Part shown: one piece after another, positions 1-12,500 of the stretch
Layout: each line of letters opens with the position of its first letter
Position numbering within the stretch: the stretch's first letter is position 1
DNA from: Glandiceps talaboti
Taxonomy: Eukaryota; Hemichordata; Enteropneusta; Spengelidae
NCBI RefSeq assembly: GCF_964340395.1
Contig: NC_135566.1
Coordinates: 6,677,001-6,741,000 of the forward strand
Reading direction: 5' to 3'
Length of the DNA: 64,000 nucleotides
Made by a program: the position numbers and the translations under genes
Notes under the pieces: model-generated
Databases searched by the model: none
What the model was told of the DNA's origin: nothing
Seen by the model: only the letters and a program-made list of their open reading frames with translations

Positions 1-2529
1 TTGGTCTATCAAAATTAGTTATCAAAATGCAGATGTATGTTTTCACTATGTCGGAGTTTACATGTAGTAACTGACATTTGACCTGGTACATGTATCATAT
101 CAAAAATATAACTCTGCCTGTCAATCTTTACAGACTTTTGACCTGGTATCACTTAAAAAAATATAACCCTATCAACTGTATCATTTGCAACCTTAAAATA
201 GCTGCCAGTTTCTTTTGTGATGTGTTAATGATCTACCATGTCTAGTAAATGTATACTAGACTATATTATAGTCAGTTATAGCACATACTATAGATGAAAT
301 GATCATAATTAAAATGAAAGAAATAATAAGAGTCAGTTCTATCAGCAGTATTGCTACATGTAAGAAGATAAAGCTCTGCTGTTGATGAAAGAGAAAAAAA
401 AATGAAAAGATATGCCATCTTAAACAGAAATCAAAATAATCAAACTACGAAATGAATTACCATAGAAAGTACTAAATGTGTTGTTGTTTTTTGTGTGATG
501 TATTTCAGTGTTATCAGGTGAAACAGATCAGACTGTATTATCATGGAAATTACTTTCAATTGTATGTATTCAATACTAGGATCAGTTCATCAAGTAAACA
601 GTTCATGTCACTCTCATTCTGAGTATATGTTATGCAGCATTCAAACCCTTCTAACAGTTCATGTCTGTGTCTGTCTGAACAGTGCAGTGCGTCACTGCGA
701 TTGAAATAGTGAAACGCAATGACATCATCAGCAGTGTCTAGCATGCTGATGTGGTAAGTGTTATTCACTACCACGCACATTATTTGTGTCAGGAAATGTA
801 TATGTAATGATATGACGTAGAGAAAGTGTGAAGTATAGCCATACTTCTAGTATGAATCTACAATGTTTCAATAGATAATCACTGTCTGATGGGAAAGGTA
901 TTGTTTTTTGCCAATGTTGGTAAGAAGGCAAATTTCACATAGTTCCTTACAATGTAAATGATGGGTTTCTTCACCAAAACAGTGGTACAGTGTATGGGAA
1001 ACCATGTCAATTTTATGTGATTTTCGTTTCTCCTGATCCTAGAGTTCCCAAACCTGCTGAAGAAACATTGTTTAGGTATTGAAATGTTCCTGTAGTGAAA
1101 TATTGATATACACTGTACTGTATACCTCCTGTATCTGCAAATCTACAAAATGTACTTCAGCTATGTATTTGTCAGACACACTCACGTAGTTGATGATTAG
1201 CTTTGAATTTACAATAGGTTGATAGTGGATTACCTACATGCAATATATCAGTTTTAACTGTAAGGGATACAGCCTGCATGTGTTATAAAAATAATGTGTT
1301 TATGATTATTGTGTGTGCTTTATTTCGAACCTTAGAGAATTCCATAATCTAGTTGTAACAGCAGACAGTGAGACAGTGAGACAGTGCTGTGTTCAGTCTA
1401 GTCATTGCCAATTGAAGCTTTGAATACATAATCTAACAGAACATATTGCAGGTATCTGCTAGATATACCTCCAGAAATAACACGTGTAGATGTGACAGTT
1501 AATCTTCCAGATCATCACTTGTATTGCTATAAGATGTGGCATCTCAAGTTGGTATTGTGATAATCTTGTGAATTTGCTGTCTTAACTATTATAAAGTCAT
1601 GCAAAGTGATGTATGGTACCTCATGTACATGTCATATGTTGAGATTGATACATCAGTGAATATAATAGAAAGTACAGCAGAACTGCTTTGTGACATTTCA
1701 TAATATTTTTTGTAGGAGGGGAATGGCTTAACATATTTCATTCATGTGTTATGAAAAAGAAAAGAAAATGTATGTAGAAATAAATGATGAAATTTCAATG
1801 TAGGACGGGGTTTATTTTATTATCAATATCAAGATGAACTAAATACATACATACATATAACTGTAACTAGAGTACACTGTACAATGTACATATCGCTTTA
1901 TCTTATTTTGCTATTGATTTCCATCTTCAAAATTCTGATTAATGAACATAATTTGTTTTTCCTCCAGTAGGTGGTCTATGAATCCTGCTGGGAGAGACTT
2001 TGGTGGATCTATATATAAAACAAATCATACAACACATCCTAAGAATAGAGTGTAAAGTTCAACTCTCCTTGATCTCAATGAAATAGATATTCCAGACAAC
2101 ACAAGGAATATATTAAAGTCAAAGGAAGTCAGCGTCAAAGGAAACCACAGCACTGAAATCGGAAAGTTATGTCAAAGTGTTTCCTGGGTTTTCCATGATG
2201 TTGTAAACCTCTGCTATATAGGAATATCGAATGAGGAAGACATCGGACAGGATTGTGATTCATTCCCGTTGATATTTTTGCATCCCATCTTTCCATTGTA
2301 TTTGAGGTCACTGTTCAACTTCAAGTCGATGTTATGACAAGGAAACAGTGAGACTCTACCGTATATCTGAACTCTTCTCTGCTCAAATTTAATGTCATCA
2401 CAACTTTTTTTCTGCTTGAAATGCTGTACACATATCCACTGAGGCAGCTGACTAAGTACAGATAAGACAGCAGAGATTCCAGTGAAATATTCCAAGAGCT
2501 TTGAAGACCATATTTTTCTGATATTTTAG
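1..2529. other. Upstream/intronic region of CLIP1, no coding exon seen
   Basis: I see no convincing coding exon. The DNA is AT-rich, and short open frames here lack splice sites or family resemblance. Because the ATG exon of CLIP1 is preceded by a good splice acceptor (tctgatattttag ending at 2529), part of this stretch is probably the first intron, with a non-coding 5' exon here or left of the window. An AATAAA at about 1779-1784 could equally be the 3' end of another transcript; nothing supports either choice. Confidence 0.4.
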
Positions 2530-2653
2530 AAGAACTGTTGAATCATGAGTGGAGGAGGAAGCAAACCATCTGGTCTTAGACCACCATCTAAAATAGCAAG
2601 ACCTCAAGCTCCAAGTGGACTACCAAAACCAGTACAACCAGGAAAAGTTGAAG
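2530..2653 (+). CDS. CLIP1 ATG exon (codons 1-36 plus one base)
   Basis: A pyrimidine-rich acceptor ends at 2529. Fifteen bases of leader precede the ATG at 2545, and the donor GTAAGC starts at 2654 in phase 1. The encoded head, beginning [20 protein letters not shown], matches the head of CLIP-170 proteins (KPSGL.AP.KI.KP pattern): Pro/Ser/Lys-rich and basic, expected to be disordered and to help bind microtubules. The acceptor implies at least one upstream non-coding exon. The reading frame continues for about 38 codons into the intron, which is read-through and not coding. Confidence 0.85.
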
Positions 2654-5600
2654 GTAAGCATGTTCAGACCTGTAATGGGAGAACTTCCATGATCTTTACA
2701 TTGTATTTTCATATTGATCCTGTTTCCAAAATGACAAAAGTTTTCAAACATGTAAAATGTAAATGTTGATGCATGCAAGAAAACATTGGTACATTTGTAT
2801 TTCAACTCATAGACGTTTGATGAAAATTTTGCTGAATGACAACATCTTCAAAAAATAAAATAATGAGGCAAGGAAGAGAAGATTCTTATTTCAATTCCTA
2901 TGCATATTTTGATGAATATTTATTGTTAATCTGTATTGATGCAAAAATATTTATTAATTTAGTCCTGACATTGTGTGTTGACCATTGGCATTATTTATAT
3001 AATTTTTAAAGCAATGAAGCAGATACTTCAGTGATGCTCAGTGAAGCTATACTAAGTATGTCTAGCTAGACACAATGTGCTTGTAATCCCAAAACAAAAT
3101 TATACAGCATGACTTATCTGAAGCATTCACATGCAGAAATGCACTGTTGCAGTTGGTGGCGTTGATTTTTATATTATATTTATTTTATGTTTGTATGTAT
3201 AATTATTTTCTTCCTTTTATAATGATACAGGAATGAATCATCAAGTTTTGTTTGTTCATCATTTTGTTTCATGGTTAATCACTATCACTATGTCACTATT
3301 TTCCCACAATCACATTTGCATATGATTTGCATATGATTCACATTCAGCACATGATTTGCATAAACTAGTCACAAACATCACATTTGCATGTTATTTGCAC
3401 ATGATTGGTAATAATTGCATATATTGACAGCACTATTGAGAGATATGCACTTATTATTAGCCCTTGTCATGCCAGACAACAGTATGAAAAGTTTCTTTTG
3501 AAATGATGAAGAAATGAAATAAAATTACATAATTTTATTTGTTCAATATTTCAGAATGGTTTCTTACATTGATACATTCATTTTTATATCAATTTATACC
3601 AAGCAAACTTTTGTGTCAGTTCTACCTTCAAATTGGAAAGGAAGAAATTTAGGAGAAATGTGAACAGTTTGTGTTTTCTAATACCAGACACAAATGTGTT
3701 ATATGGAGGCGACAATGGCTAATGACAACATGGAAAACTGCAATATATAATGTACATGTATGCTAAGTTCAATACTGATGATCTGATCATAGTACTGTAG
3801 TTTTGAATGTACATGAACTGAGCAATAACATAACAGTCAAAGCATAGTCAAATACAAACAAATGAAGATTCATCACGTCAGGATTCTGATGTAGACCAAA
3901 TTTAGATTCCAATATATTGACTGATTTGACTAGTAATATACTATATAGTATAGTAATAGTTTGTCAAGATTTTTTGTGTGTTTTTTTCATAAAATCACAC
4001 TGAAAACAGACCTGAACAAAAATTGTGATTTATCATGATGAAACATGAATGTATGGATGTCCAAGATTATAAAATGAATAGGAGTATTATTGATCTTGAT
4101 TTCTGCAGCTTGGTCAGATTGTCAGAGTATATGCCTTAATTTTTCATGCTTGCTTTTTAAGAAATTTGCAGATTTATGCCACAGTAAATACACAATGTTG
4201 CTATGGTGTGCCATAGAATAGAATGCTTCGGACATATACCTTGTAATCACTGCACAAAATAAGCACCCACCTCACAAATAAAATAAGAATCCACCTAGAG
4301 GGTTATGGTAAACTACATTCCTTAAAGTCCCCATAGATTGTCATATAGGTGAAACCCCTACCCCCACCCAACATTCATCATTGTGTGTGGTAATTCACAT
4401 TCTCTTGTTCCGTGTTTCTTTCTTTCTTTCCCTCTGCTGTACTATATATCCCAATAGCAGCGAGATTGTTGAATGCCACACGCACTGAAGGTAGGACATT
4501 GGTGTCATCCACCCATCCGCTCATCATTGCTTTGACCCCCATTCCATACCATTGCTTCTAAACTCTCCCTAGCATCATAATTAAATTCATGCATGCCAAT
4601 CATATTTGTTAACCCTTGACCCAAAGCTATGCCATCTCATTGATATTGATCCTATGTTTGATTACTAATTATGTTAATTATATGTACTCTTTCATATCGT
4701 CTTCTCCTGAAGCCATAACCACATCAGGTATTGTAATTCATGTTATCATCGCTGACTTTCCGTTATTTTTTATCTTTCATAGTGTGCTGCAATACAGAAG
4801 GCAACCTTTATTAGTATACATAATTATGTATATTCCTCACCGTTTCATATTTTCATCCAATTCCCAGTCCCGTAACTGTCACAAAACTACAAACAAATCA
4901 TTACCAGATTTGTCAATTTCACATGAAATGTCACTTTCATGTCTGTTTCATACATACATACGCATAGAAATGAAAAATGACAAATGACAAATTCAAGGGC
5001 TGTTGCCTATATATGGGATTCTTTAAACATTCAATAATGTGTCTTTTGTTCAATATATGTGGTATACATAGGATGGTAGCTCGATTTTGAGATCAGTCTT
5101 TTTAAATTGTTGCCTTCTGATATACAAAATGCAAGTGTGTGAACTAATTTCAGAAAAATCACCATGGATGCAGTCTTTACTTTAACTTGTTACTAACCAA
5201 AGACTCATTCAGATGATCGATCTAATGCAAACTGCAGTTATTCTTCTCTAGCAGGAACAAAGTTCCAAAAATATTTTGTTGAATACACAACATGTGTGTC
5301 TCAAAATATTTAGATGCGTATGATTTAAATCTACTGAATTTTTTCCCATACGCGTTTGTGTATTTCCTTGTTACTGATTAGAACAAGTCTAATGTCATTG
5401 CATACCATTTTGTGCAGAGTACCAGTGTAACCACCATTCTACCATGGTAATTTCTCTCAAGTCAAACACAGACAATTTATATTTTTTTGGTTTGCCAAAA
5501 GTATCATTCTGTGAGAGTATTGGTACTTCTAATTCTCTTTGAAATTCTGATTTATGGTGGTTTTTTTTTATACATTTGGAAATACACTGTGGCTGAGATT

Positions 5601-8600
5601 ATTCTAACAGCAAGGACATTTCATGCAATATGGAATGTTCTCTTTGGGATGCGCGTGCTACTTCTTCAGCAGGGATATTACGTAGTGCACCCATATACAT
5701 TCTAACCAATTCGGTATCAATGGAAACACTGGTGATGGTAGGGGTCGTTATGATGAGCACTTGACAACCTCATGTCACTTCCCTCAAAACTTGCATCATT
5801 GCATCTTTTTATTCTCATTTTTTGTTATCTTTGATATTTTTTTTTTTAACATTGCAGTCTTAATTTTTTTTTTTTTCAAATTTGCTTACAATATTTCACA
5901 TTGCACATGAACATTCGATAAAAAAAAACTTGAATTGAGATTCCAAGGAATTAAAGGGTTTTGTCTGGGATTTTACATGTAGATAAAAGGGTCTACTATG
6001 TCTTCGAACAAACTGATGAAAGTTCCAAGACAAGCAGTGACAAGGGAAAAAACAAGTTCCCATGGGAACGGAAAATGGAAGGTCAGTTACCCTAAAGGCA
6101 GTACTGATCTGATGTCATTTCCATGATGTGTAGAGCAGTGTGCAAGTGGCCATCATCACGACCACTACCATACAATGTGCCATACAACCATCGATACATT
6201 GGTTACATTGCACAGAGTTGTCAATCTTTTTGCACACCTGTGTGAGCGATGCTGTGTGGTTATTCTGTGTGTAACTTTGAAGTTTGAGCTGTCATGGATA
6301 TAACATGCTAACATGATATTAATAAATCATGGATTCTAATCTTGGTACATACAGTGTGCTCCCTCAAGGATGTAGTACCAATCCATGTGTGATTGGCAAC
6401 TGATATTGTACACTGTACTTATACGTTTTTATTTTTCCAGTATTTTCATTCACAGTTTCAAAAACATATCAGATCAATGGCAACTAGTGGAGTTTTAATT
6501 TTTCCAGCATTTCATTCTCAAAGTTTACAGCCATAAGGGTGGTCTAACTTTATTGAATAATGTCAAACATATATGTAATCTGCAGATATTGCATTATTTC
6601 AGAATTGTGCATAAAAATCTAATGTCAAAATAAGTCATCAAAATTTCAAATTTCTAATAAGTTGAAGAAACTGAATGATTTCAGGTCTACCGTTATATAG
6701 CCACTACATTTGAGGTGTACAAATTGTTAAAAGTCTCATCTTTCAGGGAGAATACTGTGCCTGTCATGATTTTGCAATTAAATACATCATGAACAAGCTT
6801 CTTACATTGTGATTAATAATATGCAGATGTAACAAAAAATCAGTGTCGTACTTTTGAAAAGTGCTTATTTCCGAATGATACCTTACTATAGTTTAATGTT
6901 TCAAATCAAGTAATGATTACCAGCTAGGTGGATACAACATGAGGGTATAACTGATCATTAACAACTCTGGCATCCCTATACCAAATGACGTACATGATGA
7001 ACGTTACATGTGAAAGGGCAATACAGATGATAAAAAATGAAATTCATATGACCAGTGTGAAAGGAACTTTATCTCTGACTCAGTTTCAATGTTTAGTATG
7101 TTTACTGTACTTAGTCAAGAGGTCACGATCAGAACATAATAATCAGGGAGCCCAGTCGACCTAAGATACGTTATGTCTGTCTGTCTTACTTGGCCCTCTC
7201 ATGAGTGGTGGCTGATAGGGTGGCACGACACATTGTGTCTTGGAGACAATCTTTGCAGATAATCACGCTTGAGATGTTTAATGAACATTATGATTACTAT
7301 TCTAAATGAGTTAAGCTATTTCACTTGATGACTCACCATGTTTTAAATTCTGGAACAATACAAATGTCTCAGTTTTAAAACAATTAATTAAAAAAAACCA
7401 GTGTTTGTCATCTGTATTGCCACTTTAACAACCAACAACTGACATTTATTGATTTCCTTTCGGCTTGTAAATGCAATTCCATTAACAAAATAAAATTACA
7501 TAACATGCTTTATTACCAAATGTTAATTGACTGTTACGGGAATAACCAGTCTAATATCGATATTCTGTTAAACACTTTCAGCTCTGTAGAATAAGGATCT
7601 TTTGTCTATCTTAGTTTAAATCAGTATGCACTGAAATACCTACAGGGCACACAGGCCGAATGCTTTCCTTGTAGATAATCTTCATTCTTCAGAAGCTGAA
7701 ATCAGAAATAAGGCGTGTGTGAAATTAATGCTGTCATTTCATATTGCTTATAATCAACTTGGCGTCTCATCGTAGTTTTGCATGTGGTGACTGATATTAA
7801 CCAAACTAATATCATATGCCTTGGAAAGACATAAACTCCATCGCCCACAACAACGGTCATCTCGTTTTCTTACCATTTGTAGATGCTATAGCACATTCTG
7901 CTAGGGCTGCGGGTATGAAGTCAACCGATGCAGCTCAGTATGCTCGCCAGCTTGCCCAAAAAATGAGCATGACAATGGCTGACAGTACAGACAGAGGTGA
8001 TAAGCAAGATGATTTTATCATAGGAGATAGAGTATTAGTTGGAGGCACAAAGCCTGGAGTAATCCAGTTCCTTGGAGAAACACAGTTTGCTCCTGGACAG
8101 TGGGCTGGAGTTGTTTTAGACGACTTTGTCGGTAAAAATGATGGCTCAGTTGCTGGTATCAGATATTTTCAATGTGAACCCAAAAAGGGTGTCTTTGCCA
8201 AGGTGTCTAAACTTATGAGGGAGACACCTGCAGGGACTCCGACAACACCAGGTCTACACAAACCAAGTGGGGCACCAAGCACCCCTCGTATGGGTACCAA
8301 AGTGGGATCTAAAATACCATCTGGGAACCAGAGTGGTGCTGGTGAAGGACCCGATAACCTAGGTCTAAAGGTAAGTGGAATCGGCAATAATATATCATTC
8401 AGATTAGGGTGGTTGGCCAGGACAGATCAAAAGCTCAATGCCAAAAAACGTTGAACTGCTTGTGTATTATTACCATCGTAAATCATTTATTAAAGAACTG
8501 ATATTTGCATTGACAGTGTAATATTTTTGTTGAAAAGAAAGTTTTTATTCATGAGCAAATCACTGTAAACAATAGCATACACTGAACTAGGGTCAACTGA

Positions 8601-9509
8601 TATCAGATTTGTTGTTGACATAATGGAATTTGACACTTAATGATCAATGTATTGATCAATTGAGAGTGTACAAAATTTGGTACAATGGCAGAACCCCATG
8701 TGGCATGAGGTGCCAGTGTGACATACTCAAGAGTGTTGACACAAGTACTTGAGGTGTTGTCTGTGGATGTATGCGAAAGGAAATACAACAGAAAACATCT
8801 CAAGTGCAAGTACAAATCAAGTTTCTGTTTTTATTGTATTGAGCAAATTTTGTAAAAATAAAAAAATAAAAAGTATTTTAAAAAATACAACTGTGCATTC
8901 ACATGATTTATTGTAATAAGTTGTACATAACATGGAATGATTTCCCATTCATTCATATGTGTACTGCTGTCAGTATAATTGCTCTGTAGTGAAAAAGTCA
9001 AAAGTCTGTATCACAGTATATGCACCAATGTGTGCAATGAGAATGAGTGATAAATATATGTAATAACATTGGTTTCTAGAAAGCGGAACACACAGAAAGC
9101 ATGTGTTGTATTCTAACTTTAGACTTGTTTTCTTCTATGATGAATGACACGCACAGGGCACTAACACATTCCCGTTTATACCAGGTATCATTATGTAATG
9201 TTGCTACGTCATATAATGTATGTCCATAGGTTGGTGATAGAGTAATTGTGAGTGGTACTAAGCTGGGTACACTGAGATACATTGGTACAACAGAGTTTGC
9301 CAAAGGAGAGTGGTGTGGTGTTGAGTTACATGATGAACTTGGTAAAAATGATGGCGCCGTGGCAGGCACCAGGTGAGAGAATGCCAGTGTACTATGTTAA
9401 TGATGTTACAGGGATTAATTGGCAGTGATTTGTCAGTCTGTGTGTTATCCTGCCTGTATACCTTTTTGTTGCTCAGTTTGTCTTTTGTTCTGTCTGTCTA
9501 TATCATGTA

Positions 9510-9544
<35 letters not shown>

Positions 9545-12500
9545 GTATGTATGTACCGGTATGTATGTATGTATATATGTATGTCTGTATTTCTGTCTAT
9601 GGTAGTATGAATGTTCAATCCTGAAACAAATTATTTTTCCATAATTGTGTCTATTTTTGCAATGAGCTGAATTCAAAAGTTTATCACAGTTTCATACTAT
9701 TACTACATGCATCAGTACATTGATCTGTCTATTTTAAACTATTTTACAAAAAAGTTCAAAGTTTTGTAGAATGCAGGTGTGTAAACAAACCTGTCACTTT
9801 GAAGGTTAATCTTCTTTTCTGACCATAAGTTACTTCTTGTCTGTAGATACTTCACATGTAAACCCAAGTATGGCCTATTTGCACCCATTCATAAAGTGGC
9901 TAGAGCCAAGGGTGGTAAAGCTATGAGGACAGTGCCCCACTCGGATGCATTGTCCAAGGACAAACGTAGTGACAGTACTAGTTCTATGAGTTCAGTAAGT
10001 TCTATGTCTAGCTTGTCACGGAGTGCTGGTCAAAGTTCAGTTGATCTGACATCTCCAAGATCACTGGAAAAGAGGAGACAGTCACAGGTAAGTTTTCTAA
10101 GAAAAAAGTGAACTAGAATCTTGTAAATTTAGAAATATAATTACTATTCTGAAGATAAGAAGATATAAAATTAATATGCACCAAAATTTCTTGGAAGATA
10201 GTTTTCCAGCTACATGTATGTAACCCCATAAGCTGTCTTTCTATTGGCTATTTTCCAGTATTGGGTGCTTAGGTAACCAATCACATGGTGGGCACTTTGA
10301 TGCACTTCTCATCACCATTCATGTAATGTCAGGTTTCTTACAATGGATTTACTTTTACCAGCTTTCAGAGGTCATATTGTCCTATGAATATTGCAGTTGT
10401 TGTAAAAGTACACTTGAACAATCTGTCATTGTTTGCAACTCCTGCAATTGTTCATGTCACACAAAAAAGTGATGTGGTGAACAATTCAGGGCCTGCCCAT
10501 GGTGAATCTATCAGTGTATGGTTAGAATATCAAGTTGATTCTGTCTATTGATGTTGGTATATGAATTTGAAAGAAAACATTTCCCCTTGCAGTCAGGTTT
10601 TCTTTTAATGAATATTTTTTGCATTTTGGAAAGCTATGTCTCAGCAGAATTCTTTCATTCTCTTTACTTGGTGTTTTATTTTTGTTGTTTTTATGTACAT
10701 TTGGCAAATATTGTATACATTTTCGGAAGCTATTGTACCTTTCAGCAAAATTATTTCATAGTCATTCATCCATTGTTGTTGTTTTTTTGTTCTTTTTATG
10801 TACTTTCTGTAAGTGCATGATTTTTTATTATTTTTTTTTACTTTTTATCATTTGCTGTGTTCTCTTTGTGGAATGGTTCTTTGCTTTCTAGGACTCTTCT
10901 GCTGCTGAAAAGCCAGCCCAACAAGAGCAGCATGCCGCTGCAGCAAAGCTAGACACTGAATCTCAGGTCGAGAACAAAGACAAAGCTTCAGCCCAAACTG
11001 CTGAGGTATGCTGTGTCACAAACAAAAAAAACTGCATCAACTTGTAAAACTTGTAATATACTAACTCATCAGTTCATGTTAACAATCAGGGCTTGAATTT
11101 AATGCATAGACTTGGTAGTCAGATTCAGTTAAATTTTCTCTTGATTTCCATTGGTCTAATGGATTACCCACCTTAAGGACGATCACATGATGTCACTCAA
11201 GCTCACTAAACAAACTTTGTTCGAGTTCGACCTCGAGGAGGTCTGGTATCAAAGCAATTGCTGAACTTCATTTTTGCACTTCTTACCAAATTTCGAACTT
11301 TTTCACACCTTCAATGATGAAAGATTCTGCTAAGATGTTGACAAGTTCATTAAATTTTACTGCTAATGTGATATACATTGTTGGGTTTCTGGTTACCATT
11401 TTAAAGTGTTTAGCATGTTTTTACACCGTATTGGTTGTAGTGATGTCAACACTACAATTTTCACCATGGTTTACATCATACATAAACATGTTGATGTTGC
11501 ACTTGTGAATGTCCATGGGGAGGGGGCGGGGTCTTTTAGGGGAGGGGTTTTCACCTAAACAAACAACATTTTTTTTTGTTGAGCTTATGTGACATTGTGC
11601 AATCGTCCCTATAAATGTGGTAGTCCAGATATGATGTGTAGTATACATGCCCTTGACTGCTGCTAATTTCAAGCCCTGACAATGTATACAGTCAATCTAG
11701 TTTGCATCTAGTCTGTGGCAAGGGAAAAAAAACAATGCTTTACATAGAAAGTAAATTCTAATCTTAAAATAGTCAGTTTAAACTATTAAAACTAACTCAA
11801 CAGTTCATGTTACAGTATTTATACAGCTACTTTACATTGACCAAAATCGTGTCAAGGAAAAAAATAATGCTTAGCATAGAAAGTAAATTCAAGCTGTAAT
11901 CAGAACATACTAACTTACACTAGTTGTAATGTGTAGTCAGAAGGGTTTCATTCCCTCACTGAAAAGATAGGATATTTAGTAGGCAAGGGGGATGAAATTT
12001 ATTGTCGAATTAAAAAGCTTGCGTCCAATAATTCTTTGATTTGTGAAGTTAAAATGCATGCTTAACATTTGCAAATTTGAAACAAATCATGAAAAAGAAA
12101 ATAGCTTAATAAGTATATAGAAGTCTATTAGTAAAGATAGTTGCATCCCAAATTCATAGCTTTGTTATTAGTCTCTCCTCTTTGTGTATACCACACCAAC
12201 CTAGTGACTCTGGGGAAACGTTACAGAAAACTCTCTGGTTTTGAAGCGAACAAAAACAGATAAAACATGTACGCACTTACTAGCCTAGAGACATTTCATG
12301 GTCTCATTCTGTCAAACTGTAAACCAAATACTGTAGGCTTGAGATAGTGAGACCAGGGCAAGTCTCTGGGTTATATAAATGCAAGTGTATGATGAAGGGA
12401 ACAAGTTGGAGGTATGAGTTATTTGTATCCCTTGTAAATTCAACTTCTGATCTGTGTATCCTAACTTGACTACTTTTATCTTGAATCAGCCATCGTGTCT

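Noticed and set aside
4616-4987. 123-codon plus-strand open frame in CLIP1 intron 1
   Set aside because: Starts at TTG and not ATG, is AT-rich with Ile/Leu/Tyr/His bias, shows no family resemblance and no phase fit with CLIP1.
8371-8454. Extension of the CAP-Gly 1 exon past 8370
   Set aside because: A perfect GTAAGT donor follows AAG at 8370, and the next exon continues the protein in phase; the extra codons are intron read-through.
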